Assembly (NCBI RefSeq): GCF_902168435.1
Contig: NZ_LR656188.1
Location: 1 to 43,279 of the forward strand
Direction of reading: 5' to 3'
DNA length: 43,279 nucleotides
Origin: Bacillus marasmi
GTDB lineage: Bacteria; Bacillota; Bacilli; Bacillales; Cytobacillaceae
In this document: in pieces, positions 14,994 through 23,492 of the stretch
How the letters are laid out: every line of letters starts with the position of its first letter
Numbering within the stretch: the first letter of the stretch is position 1
Position numbers and translations under genes: made by a program
The notes under the pieces: model-generated
What the model was told of the DNA's origin: nothing
Seen by the model: the letters and a program-made list of their open reading frames with translations, nothing else
The model's database searches: none

Positions 14994-15245
14994 GTGTCAA
15001 AAATCGAAAACACGAAAAAGAATCTACCGTATGGAAAGGTCATTTTAAAAAACGGTTGTCAGATTCTTTTTAATCGACATTACCGGTTTATACCTTCGGA
15101 CCGCCATTTCGAATTTACTTATTCCGAGTTAGTAATGCGCGGTGCGAAAACAGTGTGGTTTTACACCGATGGAAATCCACCTTGGGTTGACAAAGAAATA
15201 GCAAACAAATGTCAAAATATACTGAGGGTGTTTAGTACGGAATGA
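14994..15245 (+). CDS. Small phage protein of unknown function
   Basis: 83 residues from GTG 14994, with GGAG 8 nt upstream; an in-frame ATG at 14976 is the alternative. Beta-rich and aromatic (YGKVILKNGCQILFNRHYRF, TVWFYTDGNPPW). No family known. Its stop overlaps the VRR-NUC start by 4 nt, so it is probably part of the same operon. Confidence 0.65.
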   Translation: MSKIENTKKNLPYGKVILKNGCQILFNRHYRFIPSDRHFEFTYSELVMRGAKTVWFYTDGNPPWVDKEIANKCQNILRVFSTE

Positions 15246-15526
15246 GAGAAAGAGATATTGAAACCTATCTAAGAGACAAAGTAAGAAAAGCAGGAGGGAA
15301 AGCGTACAAATTCGAGTCGCCTGGCAATGATGGTGTTCCAGACAGACTTGTAATTTTTCCCGTCAATAGAATTTATTTTGTAGAACTAAAAGCACCAGGC
15401 AAAAAGCCGAGGCCATTGCAAATTAAACAAATGAACGACATTTCCTCCTTCGGGTGCAGTGTCCGAGTGATTGACAGTAAAGAAGGCGTTGATGATTTTA
15501 TCAAAGAAGTAGGCGAAGCTAAATGA
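15242..15526 (+). CDS. VRR-NUC domain nuclease
   Basis: 94 residues making up a single VRR-NUC domain of the PD-(D/E)XK fold: Asp34 in GVPDRLV, Glu48-x-Lys50 in YFVELKAPGKKPR and Gln60. Free-standing phage members cut branched DNA such as Holliday junctions or flaps. It overlaps genes on both sides by 4 nt and is followed by an SNF2 helicase, its usual partner. Inferred role is resolution of replication or recombination intermediates. Confidence 0.92.
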   Translation: MRERDIETYLRDKVRKAGGKAYKFESPGNDGVPDRLVIFPVNRIYFVELKAPGKKPRPLQIKQMNDISSFGCSVRVIDSKEGVDDFIKEVGEAK

Positions 15527-16908
15527 AATTTGTTCCGCACAGCTATCAACGGTACTGTATTAACCGAGTGTTGAATACACCAGCGCTTGGATTGCTGTTA
15601 GATATGGGGCTAGGAAAAACGGTCATCACCTTAACAGCCGTTAACGATTTGAAATATAACCGATTTACCATAAACAAAGTTTTAGTGATTGCCCCCAAGA
15701 AGGTTGCCGAAAGCACATGGGTAAGAGAAGCAAGCAAATGGGAGCACCTGAAACTTTTAAGATTTTCTACCGTGCTTGGATCCGCAGCCAAACGAATAAA
15801 AGCCTTGAACACACCAGCAGATATTTACGTGATTAACCGTGAAAACATTCCGTGGTTGGTTGAGCATTACCGAAATGCCTGGCCGTTCGATATGGTGATT
15901 GTAGACGAGTTTAGTAGTTTCAAAAATCACCAGGCTAAAAGATTCAAAGCGTTGTCCTGGGTACGACCTCACATTAAGAGAATCGTGGGATTAACAGGGA
16001 CACCAGCCCCAAACGGGCTTTTGGATTTATGGGCGCAGGTGTTTTTACTGGACCAGGGGGAGCGACTCGGAAAGAGAATCACGGGTTTCCGTGAACGATA
16101 CTTTGAGCCGGATCAGCGAAATCGAGAACGAGTTTTCACCTATGCACCGAAGGCGGGAGCCGATGAAGCCATCCAACGATTGATTGGTGATATATGCGTC
16201 AGTATGAAAGCAGAGGACTACTTGGAGCTTCCGGACATCACGTACAACAACATTCCAGTCATCTTAGATAATAAAGCCCAAAAAGCATATAACAAGTTGG
16301 AAACAGAAATGTTACTGCAGGTGGATGAGTCCACCATCGATGCTGGCTCAGCTGCCGTGCTAACGAATAAATTACTGCAGCTGTGTAACGGGGCTGTATA
16401 TGACGAGGACAGAAACATAGTCAACATCCATGAATGTAAACTGGAAGCCTTTATGGAATTGGTTGAGGGATTAAACAGGAAACCGGCTTTGGTGTTTTAT
16501 AACTTTCAGCATGACAAAGCAAGAATCAAGAAAGCTTTAGAGAAAACACACCTTCGAGTACGAGAGTTGAAAACTCCGCAGGATGAACTAGATTGGAACA
16601 ACCGTGAAATCGATATTCTGCTTGCCCATCCCGCATCAGCTGCATACGGTTTGAACTTACAAGACGGAGGAAACCACGTGATCTGGTTCGGGTTGAATTG
16701 GAGCTTGGAATTATACCAGCAAGCTAACAAGCGTCTCCATCGGCAAGGACAGACAGAGAAAGTGATTATCCATCACTTAACAGTTGAAGGTGGAGTAGAT
16801 GAGGATGTAGCAGCTGCGTTGGAAAACAAGACCAGCACCCAAGATTCTTTAATGGCAGCATTGAAAGCAAGAATTGAAAAAGTCCATAAGGATGGTGAGC
16901 ATTTGTGA
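15523..16908 (+). CDS. SNF2-family DEAD-like helicase
   Basis: 461 residues with the two RecA-like domains of SNF2 ATPases. Motif I is LLLDMGLGKTVIT, motif II is MVIVDEFSSFK, motif III is VGLTGTPAPNG and the late motifs are HPASAAYGLNLQDGGNHVIW and QQANKRLHRQGQTEKV. It is close to the minimal SNF2 core with no extra domain, as in other phage members. Probably translocates on DNA to help replication, recombination or packaging initiation. ATG overlaps the VRR-NUC stop; stop overlaps the next GTG. Confidence 0.94.
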   Translation: MKFVPHSYQRYCINRVLNTPALGLLLDMGLGKTVITLTAVNDLKYNRFTINKVLVIAPKKVAESTWVREASKWEHLKLLRFSTVLGSAAKRIKALNTPADIYVINRENIPWLVEHYRNAWPFDMVIVDEFSSFKNHQAKRFKALSWVRPHIKRIVGLTGTPAPNGLLDLWAQVFLLDQGERLGKRITGFRERYFEPDQRNRERVFTYAPKAGADEAIQRLIGDICVSMKAEDYLELPDITYNNIPVILDNKAQKAYNKLETEMLLQVDESTIDAGSAAVLTNKLLQLCNGAVYDEDRNIVNIHECKLEAFMELVEGLNRKPALVFYNFQHDKARIKKALEKTHLRVRELKTPQDELDWNNREIDILLAHPASAAYGLNLQDGGNHVIWFGLNWSLELYQQANKRLHRQGQTEKVIIHHLTVEGGVDEDVAAALENKTSTQDSLMAALKARIEKVHKDGEHL

Positions 16909-17432
16909 GTGGAAAAATCAGCCTGTCAAAACAGCAAATCGAATTAATCGTTTCTTTAGCAAGCCACGAAGCGATTAAGCAATATAAAGCCCAGCAGCGA
17001 GAGCACAAGAAAAGAGAAAAGGATTGGCGGTTAAGGAATACGAAACTTCTTTTGGAAAACTACCGGAAGTTAAAAGATCATTGTGCAGGAGTGGAAGAAC
17101 AGGTCGAAGAATACGAGGATACGATATTGGACTTAGAAGAACTGACACTGGAATCATTGATGAAATATCAGTTAAAAACTTTGAAGATGATGAATCACTT
17201 CGAAAAGATGTTAGGGCATTTCAGAGAAAGTTGCTTAAATGGATCCGACGAAGAGTTTAGGAGATATAAAATTATTAACTGCAGATATCTTAACGAAAAA
17301 CGGCTTACAGTGCCTGAACTTTGCGAGCTGTACAAAGTGGAGCAGGGAACGATATACCGAGACACGAAGATTGCTATCAATGATTTGTCAGTGTTGTTGT
17401 TTGGTATTTCGTCGCTTGAGTTTACCCGTTAA
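16905..17432 (+). CDS. ArpU/RinA-like late transcription regulator
   Basis: 175 residues; GTG overlaps the helicase stop. The first 110 residues are a charged, mostly coiled-coil region. The C-terminus carries a sigma-region-4-like helix-turn-helix (RLTVPELCELYKVEQGTIYR, then DTKIAINDLSVLLFG). Position as last early gene, just before the terminase genes, is that of ArpU/RinA activators of late genes. Placement and HTH support the role; the exact family is not certain. Confidence 0.7.
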   Translation: MSGKISLSKQQIELIVSLASHEAIKQYKAQQREHKKREKDWRLRNTKLLLENYRKLKDHCAGVEEQVEEYEDTILDLEELTLESLMKYQLKTLKMMNHFEKMLGHFRESCLNGSDEEFRRYKIINCRYLNEKRLTVPELCELYKVEQGTIYRDTKIAINDLSVLLFGISSLEFTR

Positions 17433-17439
17433 AAAAATA

Positions 17440-17485
17440 TTGAAAAAATGTTGAAAGGTTTTCTGTTATCATATTAGTGTAGAAT
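17440..17485 (+). promoter_or_regulatory. Candidate late promoter region
   Basis: Two TTGAAA words (17440-17445 and 17451-17456) lie 11 bp apart, and TAGAAT at 17480-17485 could be a -10. There is no good -35 at 17 nt, as expected if the ArpU/RinA-like protein activates from the TTGAAA repeats. It precedes a terminator and the late operon. Tentative. Confidence 0.35.
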
Positions 17486-17499
17486 AAACGTCTTTCAAT

Positions 17500-17530
17500 G
17501 CGCCTGTTAATTTAGCAGGTGCATTTTTTA
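17500..17530 (+). terminator. Terminator before the late operon
   Basis: GCGCCTG (17500-17506), loop TTAATTTAG, CAGGTGC (17516-17522), then ATTTTTTATTT. Seven-bp stem with one G-T wobble. It probably ends early transcription, but it also lies downstream of the candidate late promoter, so readthrough or antitermination may matter. Confidence 0.75.
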
Positions 17531-17551
17531 TTTGCCAGGAGGCGAAAGGGT

Positions 17552-17698
17552 ATGAAGAAGTGTATCGGTTGCATTTGGTTAGTCCGGATCAACGAGAAAG
17601 TTTCTTTGTGTCCTTTTGCCTCTTGTTTCGTGAAGAAGAGACCAGGAGGTGATAATTTTGGCAAAGTTAACGGAAAAACAGAAAAGATTCGTCGATGA
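17552..17698 (+). CDS. Small Cys-rich protein before terminase
   Basis: 48 residues, MKKCIGCIWLVRINEKVSLC onward. Cys4, Cys7, Cys20 and Cys25 could hold one zinc. Strong AGGAGGCGAAAGGG ribosome site. Its last 41 nt overlap the terminase small subunit gene in another frame. No family name known to me; position suggests a late-gene or packaging accessory. Confidence 0.6.
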   Translation: MKKCIGCIWLVRINEKVSLCPFASCFVKKRPGGDNFGKVNGKTEKIRR

Positions 17699-18218
17699 GT
17701 ATTTAATTGACCTTAATGCGACAAGGGCTTACAAGGCAGCTTATCCCCGTGTGAAGAATGATGAGACAGCAAGTGTAAACGGTAGCAGGATGCTAAGAAA
17801 TGCTAAGGTTGAGAAATATATCAATGAGCGCATGAAAGCACGTGAAAAGCGTACTGAGATTACCCAGGATAAAGTTTTAAAAGAGCTTGCAAAGATTGCT
17901 TTTGTTAACGGTGCTGATTTTGCCAAGGTTATCACCAAGAAAACTGATTCTGGTGGCGAGTATAAACAGGTTGAAATCGCTGATACAGATTCACTATCCG
18001 AAAATGTGAAGGCTGCCATTTCAGGAATCAAAGAAACAAAGTTCGGTATATCCGTTGAGTCTTACGATAAGGTGAAAGCTTTGGAGCTTATCGGACGTCA
18101 CTTAGGCATGTTCAAGGATACGCTTGAGCTTTCTGGAAACATGAATGTGAATAATCCTTATGAAGGCTTAACAACAGAGGAGCTTCGGGAGTTGGCCCGA
18201 AGTGGTAAACATGAATAA
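17658..18218 (+). CDS. terS: Terminase small subunit
   Basis: Recognises phage DNA for packaging and recruits the large subunit. TTG 17658 is preferred because AGGAGGTG lies 8 nt upstream; GTG 17649 is inside that site. The 186-residue protein has the Terminase_2 pattern: LTEKQKRFVDEYLIDLNATR, then AYKAAYPRVKNDETASVNGS and an N-terminal helix-turn-helix ending KVEKYINERM, followed by a helical oligomerisation region. SPP1 G1P-like. Its end overlaps the large subunit gene. Confidence 0.92.
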   Translation: MAKLTEKQKRFVDEYLIDLNATRAYKAAYPRVKNDETASVNGSRMLRNAKVEKYINERMKAREKRTEITQDKVLKELAKIAFVNGADFAKVITKKTDSGGEYKQVEIADTDSLSENVKAAISGIKETKFGISVESYDKVKALELIGRHLGMFKDTLELSGNMNVNNPYEGLTTEELRELARSGKHE

Positions 18219-19608
18219 GGTCCAGTTGGGTGCACAGATTGCATTGGCAAAACGTGATTTTTTTGAGTATTGCCATTTAAAATCGCCCGACTTTTACAAG
18301 TATGATCGTAAATATTTGATTGAGGTTGCTGACGATCTGCAAGCCTTCTCTGAATCTGATGACGATGTATTAATTTTCAACATGCCGCCTCGTCACGGTA
18401 AATCTAGAACTGCAGGTAATTTTGTCGAGTGGCTTTTGGGTAATAATCCTAAACTTAAAATTATGACTGGTTCGTATAACGAAACCTTGTCTACCACGTT
18501 TTCTAAAAGTGTGAGAAACACTATTCAAGAATTAAAGGCAGACCCAAACAGAGCCGTCTATTCAGATGTGTTCCCAGGCATTCGCATTAAGCAAGGCGAC
18601 GGCGCTATGAATCTATGGGCGTTGGATGGTAGCTACAGCAACTATCTAGCAACGTCTCCCACAGGTACTGCGACAGGATTTGGTGCTGATTATATTCTCA
18701 TCGATGACTTGATTAAAAACTCACTAGAGGCTAATAACGCAAATGTGCTGCAAGGGCACTGGGAATGGTTTACGAATACGATGCTTTCTCGTTTAGAGAC
18801 TGGCGGTAAAATCATTCTAATCATGACAAGGTGGCACAGTCAGGACTTAGCAGGTAAGGCTCTAGAAGAATTGCCCAAGCTTGGATATAAAGTGAAGCAC
18901 GTAAACATGAAGGCCTTGCAAGACGATGGCACGATGCTCTGTGAGGATGTATTAAGTCGTAAAGAGTATGACCGTAAAACAAAGACTATGGGTGCTGATA
19001 TCGCATCAGCCAACTACCAACAGGAGCCCATTGACATACAAGGAAAGCTGTATTCCCATTTCAAAACGTATCAAGCGAATAATAAACCTGTGTTTAAGCG
19101 AATCGCTTCTTACACTGATACCGCAGACGAAGGTTCTGATTACCTGGCGTCTTTTATTTATGGCGAGACTTTCGACGATGATGCTTACATTCTGGATGTC
19201 GTTTACACCAAAGAAGGTATGGAAGTAACTGAGCCCTTACTTGCTAAAAAGCTTTATGATATTGAGGTTAACATTGCTCATATTGAATCTAATAACGGCG
19301 GTCGGGGCTATGCCAGAAGCGTTGAACGTATTCTGAAGGAAAAATTTAAATCGAATAAAACAAAGTTTAATTGGTTCTTCCAGGGTAAAAACAAAAAAGC
19401 TCGTATTCTATCCAATGCTACATGGGTAATGGATCATGTTTATTTTCCAGAGGGATGGCGTAATAAATGGCCGGAATTATATAAAGTATTAACCACATAT
19501 CAAAAAGAGGGTAAGAATGCACACGACGATGCTCCGGATGCTCTCACCGGAATCGCTGAAAAAATGGGAGCATCAGTTCAAATTAAAACGTTCAAAGGAG
19601 GGATATAG
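18211..19608 (+). CDS. terL: Terminase large subunit
   Basis: Packaging motor ATPase and nuclease. ATG 18211 gives 465 residues; an in-frame GTG at 18202 is less likely. Walker A is MPPRHGKS (58-65), Walker B is YILIDDL (161-167) and the coupling motif is MTRWHSQDL (205-213). The C-terminal RNase H-like nuclease begins at about 285 with the acidic SYTDTADEGSDY and continues with HIESNNGGRGYARSVE. Full length for the family. Follows TerS and abuts the portal gene. Confidence 0.95.
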   Translation: MNKVQLGAQIALAKRDFFEYCHLKSPDFYKYDRKYLIEVADDLQAFSESDDDVLIFNMPPRHGKSRTAGNFVEWLLGNNPKLKIMTGSYNETLSTTFSKSVRNTIQELKADPNRAVYSDVFPGIRIKQGDGAMNLWALDGSYSNYLATSPTGTATGFGADYILIDDLIKNSLEANNANVLQGHWEWFTNTMLSRLETGGKIILIMTRWHSQDLAGKALEELPKLGYKVKHVNMKALQDDGTMLCEDVLSRKEYDRKTKTMGADIASANYQQEPIDIQGKLYSHFKTYQANNKPVFKRIASYTDTADEGSDYLASFIYGETFDDDAYILDVVYTKEGMEVTEPLLAKKLYDIEVNIAHIESNNGGRGYARSVERILKEKFKSNKTKFNWFFQGKNKKARILSNATWVMDHVYFPEGWRNKWPELYKVLTTYQKEGKNAHDDAPDALTGIAEKMGASVQIKTFKGGI

Positions 19609-20934
19609 ATGGCTGTTTTCATACACCCAGCAGAAGAAGAGATTACATCAGATGTCGTGCAACATTTTATCGAGCTGCACCAGGCAGAGATACCACGTTA
19701 TGAACGGCTTAAAAAATTGTATGAAAGTGACGCGCCTATTTTAAGCCAGGAAGATAAGCCAGAGTATAAACCGGATAACCGCCTAGTGGTTAACTATGCA
19801 AAATACATCGTGGACACGTTCAACGGTTATTTTATCGGGATTCCTGTTAAGGTTTCACATGACGAGCCTGGTGTAAATGAGCGAGTAGACGAATTTCAGA
19901 CAAGAAATGATATGGATGATAACGTAGCAGAGTTATCAAAAATTTGCTCCATTTATGGCCACGGCTTCGAGATCCTTTACCAGAATGAGGAGTCGGAAAC
20001 GTGCTGCACCTATAATAATCCACTGGATATGTTCATTGTTTACGATGATACGATTGCACAGAAGCCTTTATTTGCGGTCCGTTATCTGATAAACGATGAC
20101 GACGAGTTAAAAGGTCAATTGTTTACAGCAAGCGAAGAAGTTGCATTGTCTGGAAAGGTTGACGATGTTGCTTTCGGTGAAACAGCATCGAATTTTTACG
20201 ACGGCGTGCCGGTTATTGAATACATCGAGAACGAGGAGCGCAAGTCAATCTTTGAATCAGTGGAGACATTGATCAATGCTTATGATAAAGCAATTTCAGA
20301 AAAGGCGAACGACGTTGACTATTTCGCCGACGCTTATCTGAAAATACTTGGCGTTGAGTTGGATGAAACTTCGCTTCAGAATATCCGTGACAACCGCATT
20401 ATCAATTTATTCGGTTCGGATAACATCAAAGACATCATTGCTGAGTTTATGGAAAAGCCAAACGGTGACGATTCACAAGAGCATTTACTGGACCGTCTCG
20501 AGAGACTGATCTATCAGATTAGCATGGTGGCCAATATCAACGATGAATCCTTTGGCAGTGCTTCTGGTGTTGCACTTGAATTTAAATTGCAACCGATGAA
20601 GAACATGGCAGCCATGAAGGATAGAAAGTTTGTATCAGGGATGAATCGTCGATTTAAAATGGTGTTCAACTTGCCTACAAATATAGAGCAGTCTAAAAAA
20701 GATGAGTGGCGTAATCTTAATTACAAGTTTACGAGAAACATCCCACGGAATACCAAGGATGAAGCCGACACAGCGAGCAAACTGCAGGGTGTTGTTTCGA
20801 AGGAAACTCAACTCGGTATTCTGTCTATCGTTGATAATCCTAAGCAAGAAATTGAACGTATGGCTGCTGAAAACCAGAGCAATCCATATCCGGAAGATAA
20901 TAACGGGGACTTTGAAACTGGCGGTGAGGAATAA
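19609..20934 (+). CDS. Portal protein (SPP1 gp6-like)
   Basis: Forms the dodecameric ring through which DNA enters and leaves the head. 441 residues, with the family segment NRLVVNYAKYIVDTFNGYFI near residue 60, the acidic body and the C-terminal region QISMVANINDESFGSASGVA. GGAGGG ribosome site; starts directly after the TerL stop. Length and order match SPP1-like phages. The tail of the protein is Asn/Asp-rich and disordered. Confidence 0.93.
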   Translation: MAVFIHPAEEEITSDVVQHFIELHQAEIPRYERLKKLYESDAPILSQEDKPEYKPDNRLVVNYAKYIVDTFNGYFIGIPVKVSHDEPGVNERVDEFQTRNDMDDNVAELSKICSIYGHGFEILYQNEESETCCTYNNPLDMFIVYDDTIAQKPLFAVRYLINDDDELKGQLFTASEEVALSGKVDDVAFGETASNFYDGVPVIEYIENEERKSIFESVETLINAYDKAISEKANDVDYFADAYLKILGVELDETSLQNIRDNRIINLFGSDNIKDIIAEFMEKPNGDDSQEHLLDRLERLIYQISMVANINDESFGSASGVALEFKLQPMKNMAAMKDRKFVSGMNRRFKMVFNLPTNIEQSKKDEWRNLNYKFTRNIPRNTKDEADTASKLQGVVSKETQLGILSIVDNPKQEIERMAAENQSNPYPEDNNGDFETGGEE

Positions 20935-21077
20935 TGAAATTTATAATCCCTGCGCTCATTTTAATAAATTTTATTATTATCGTCTCTGAGGGCCTGTTAG
21001 TTGATTTTATATTTTACCTCACCATAATTACTGTTTCTTATTACGCTGGGCGGTATCGAGGAAAACGTCATGGTTAA
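20934..21077 (+). CDS. Small two-span membrane protein
   Basis: 47 residues (MKFIIPALILINFIIIVSEG onward) with two hydrophobic spans and a basic end (RYRGKRHG). ATG overlaps the portal stop and its TAA overlaps the ATG of the head morphogenesis gene, so it is translationally coupled to both. No family known. A membrane protein at this place in a head operon is unusual. Confidence 0.55.
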   Translation: MKFIIPALILINFIIIVSEGLLVDFIFYLTIITVSYYAGRYRGKRHG

Positions 21078-21966
21078 CAAATCTTACTGGGAAAAACGAA
21101 TGGAGCAACTGTTCATCTCCCAGGACAAACAAAATGCCAAACTTGATAAAAAGCTCCGCAAGGAATACTTGAGAGTTGAGGAAAGCGTAAAGAAAGAGAT
21201 TGCTAGCTATTACACACGATATGGCACTGATAAAGTAATCGAATATCGTCAATTAGTCCTGGCATTATCTCCGGCTGAGCGCGATCTACTGTATCAAGAC
21301 ATGGACACATTCGCGAGGAAGTATCCTCAGCATGCTCACCTTATGCCTGTTCGTGAATCGATTTACCAGTTGAATAGGCTAGAGGGTTTGCAGCTTAATA
21401 TCAGGATGCAGATGATGGAGCTTGGAGCATTTGAACAGGAAGGCTTTGAAAAGTTATTACGTGAAGCATACGAAAAAGGATACCTGTCAACGATGAAGGG
21501 ATTGGACAATGCCCCATCCTTTTTTAGTGTGAATAATATTACGCTTCAACAGACCATCAATCAGAAGTGGATTAACGGTGCGAACTTTTCAGACCGTATC
21601 TGGGCGAATAAGGAACGACTCATTAACATGCTCACCAATGAAATCAGAGACGCCATTATCCGTGGCGATGATTATCAGGCAATGGCTCGAATCATCAAAA
21701 ACAGAATGGGCGTTGGTGCAAATGATTCTCTGAGGTTAATTGTTACAGAGAGTGCTTTCGTGACCAATCAAGCTAATAAGCAAGCCTTTATGGATGCGGG
21801 TATTAAGCGTTATGAGATTAGCTCCGTTATGGACCGTCGCACCAGTCCAACTTGTAGAGGACTGAACGGTGAGAAGTTTGAGTTTAACAATGCTAAGGTG
21901 GGCGTTAATTATCCACCTTTTCACGCCTGGTGCAGGACTACAACTGTACCGATTGAAAACGATTAA
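21070..21966 (+). CDS. Minor head / head morphogenesis protein (Mu F-like)
   Basis: 298 residues. The C-terminal part has the Mu F/SPP1 gp7 pattern: VTESAFVTNQANKQAF, SSVMDRRTSPTCRGLNGEKF and YPPFHAWCRTTTVP. The N-terminal half is helical. Known members sit inside the capsid at the portal and are needed for infectious heads. No toxin or ADP-ribosyl domain is fused. Directly downstream of portal. Confidence 0.92.
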   Translation: MVNKSYWEKRMEQLFISQDKQNAKLDKKLRKEYLRVEESVKKEIASYYTRYGTDKVIEYRQLVLALSPAERDLLYQDMDTFARKYPQHAHLMPVRESIYQLNRLEGLQLNIRMQMMELGAFEQEGFEKLLREAYEKGYLSTMKGLDNAPSFFSVNNITLQQTINQKWINGANFSDRIWANKERLINMLTNEIRDAIIRGDDYQAMARIIKNRMGVGANDSLRLIVTESAFVTNQANKQAFMDAGIKRYEISSVMDRRTSPTCRGLNGEKFEFNNAKVGVNYPPFHAWCRTTTVPIEND

Positions 21967-22010
21967 AAAGGGTGAGGCAAATGAATTTAACTATAGGCGG
22001 AGGAGTAAAG

Positions 22011-22250
22011 ATGCAAACAATAGGTGACTTTAGTTGGGCATTACGCAGATTATTAGATGGTGCAACGATTGCTCGTCGTGGATGGAATGGCAAAGGTATG
22101 TACATTCAATTACACAAAGGAACAGATTTTGAACATGCCATTATAGAGCCATTTTTAGTTATCAAGAATGTGAATAATTCGTTTAACACGTGGGTTCCTA
22201 GCATAAGTGATCTATTAGCAATTGATTGGGAAGAGGTTGAAAACGGTTAG
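22011..22250 (+). CDS. Tad2-like (DUF2829) anti-Thoeris candidate
   Basis: 79 residues from ATG 22011, with CGGAGGAG 6 nt upstream; ATG 21981 is an alternative that adds 10 residues. It shows the DUF2829 signatures FSWALRRLLDGATIARRGWN, GKGMYIQL, PFLVIKNVN and TWVPSISDLLAIDWEEV. Tad2 proteins of this family bind and sequester the cyclic ADP-ribose isomer signal of Thoeris defence. The gene stands in the head operon between the Mu F-like and scaffold genes with two small unknown genes, an accessory pocket. Family call is good; anti-defence activity is inferred. Confidence 0.82.
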   Translation: MQTIGDFSWALRRLLDGATIARRGWNGKGMYIQLHKGTDFEHAIIEPFLVIKNVNNSFNTWVPSISDLLAIDWEEVENG

Positions 22251-22260
22251 GCGGTGAAAT

Positions 22261-22479
22261 ATGGGAAGCGTAAAAAATCTTGTTAACAACGATGTCGCTT
22301 GGCTAGTTGAGGAAATAACTAAACTGTACCAACAAGGCGCTGTTAAAGGGTTAGTGGTTCAGATTATGCAAACTAATGGCGAGTTTATCACTGGGTCATG
22401 CGGCGATATTTCTTTCTTGGAAAAGCTCGGCATGATTGAGTCAGCTAAACAAGATATTTATTTAAGTGCAAATGAATAG
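22261..22479 (+). CDS. Small protein of unknown function in the Tad2 pocket
   Basis: 72 residues, acidic, with N-terminal helix (NDVAWLVEEITKLYQQGAVK) and a short beta-like region (GLVVQIMQTNGEFITGSC). ATG after GGCGG. No family known. Sits between the Tad2-like gene and another small gene; could be a further accessory factor. Confidence 0.6.
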   Translation: MGSVKNLVNNDVAWLVEEITKLYQQGAVKGLVVQIMQTNGEFITGSCGDISFLEKLGMIESAKQDIYLSANE

Positions 22480-22489
22480 AGGTGCCGGA

Positions 22490-22663
22490 ATGAAGCTATT
22501 TCGATGGTTATGGGTGAGACTTGGACAAGCAAGACATGACTATAAGTTAATCGCTCACTCAGACTTACACGTGTGCAGCAAATGCGGAAACACTCTGAGA
22601 ATTCCAATAGGTAGCGAGTTTATGTATAGATTAAGAGAGTTTAAAGGTTGTAAGAAGTATTAA
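22490..22663 (+). CDS. Small CxxC protein of unknown function
   Basis: 57 residues from ATG 22490, with AGAGGTG upstream; an in-frame ATG at 22466 lacks such a site. Basic N-terminus with Trp residues (MKLFRWLWVRLGQARHDY), a zinc-type VCSKCGNTL and a C-terminal GCKKY, giving three cysteines. Followed by a hairpin. No known family. Confidence 0.55.
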   Translation: MKLFRWLWVRLGQARHDYKLIAHSDLHVCSKCGNTLRIPIGSEFMYRLREFKGCKKY

Positions 22664-22691
22664 GTCCTAGCAATTGCCGGGGCTATTTTTT
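22663..22691 (+). terminator. Weak terminator-like hairpin after the accessory pocket
   Basis: AGTCC (22663-22667) can pair with GGGCT (22680-22684), one wobble, followed by ATTTTTT. A five-bp stem, so only a partial stop is likely; head genes continue downstream with no clear new promoter. Confidence 0.4.
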
Positions 22692-22775
22692 ATGTCCATA
22701 ACCGTGCTGGTGACGTTAAACTGCATGCGTTAATAATAAAGCCCACCAAGGCTATAAAGAGTGAGGAGAATAGAC

Positions 22776-23480
22776 ATGAAATTAAATCCATTTTTACCGT
22801 TAACAAAACCTGTGATTACTTGGGCACCACCAGTAAGAAAACCGTTATTGCCGTTAAACTTGCAATTCTTTGCTGATGATAACGATTCTGATAATCAAGA
22901 TAACCAAGACGACGATCAAGATAATCAGGATAACGGAAGTGATCAGGGTAGCAGTAACAAAGATAAAGGTCAAAAAGCGAAAACCTACACGCAGGATGAG
23001 CTAGAAGAAATCATAAAGCAACGACTGGCCCGTGAAAAGAAAGCAGCTGAAAAGGCGATTAAAGAGGCTGAAAAGCTTGCCAAAATGAACGAGGACCAAA
23101 AGAAGCAATACGAATTGGAAAAGCTTCAAGGTGAGCTCGAGGAGTACAAGAAAAAAGAAGCTTTCTACGGCTTATCCAAAGAAGCTACTAAAATGCTTTC
23201 TGAAAAAGGCATTACTGCCAATGATGATGTGCTTGCATTCGTGGTGAAAGAAACAGCCGAGGACACACAGGATGCGGTAAAAGCGTTTGTGGATTTAATC
23301 AATGCAAAGGTCGAAGAAGGCGTTAAAAAAGCTTTGTCCGGTAAATCACCTAAAGTGAATCCGAATCCAGGACTGAAGAATCCATTTAGTAAAGAACATT
23401 TTAATTTAACGGAGCAGGGACGCTTGAAAAGAGAAGATCCCGAACGATACAAAACATTAAAAGCCTTAGCAGGCAAATAG
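22776..23480 (+). CDS. Capsid scaffolding protein (DUF4355 type)
   Basis: 234 residues from ATG 22776 (GAGGAG upstream; GTG 22761 is inside the leader). Carries LNLQFFAD near residue 28, common in scaffolds of this class, then a long Asp/Asn/Gln-rich acidic stretch, a Lys/Glu coiled coil (TYTQDELEEIIKQRLAREKK) and a basic C-terminus. Placed right before the major capsid gene. Expected to guide capsid assembly and then leave. Confidence 0.88.
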   Translation: MKLNPFLPLTKPVITWAPPVRKPLLPLNLQFFADDNDSDNQDNQDDDQDNQDNGSDQGSSNKDKGQKAKTYTQDELEEIIKQRLAREKKAAEKAIKEAEKLAKMNEDQKKQYELEKLQGELEEYKKKEAFYGLSKEATKMLSEKGITANDDVLAFVVKETAEDTQDAVKAFVDLINAKVEEGVKKALSGKSPKVNPNPGLKNPFSKEHFNLTEQGRLKREDPERYKTLKALAGK

Positions 23481-23492
23481 GAGGAATAAAAG

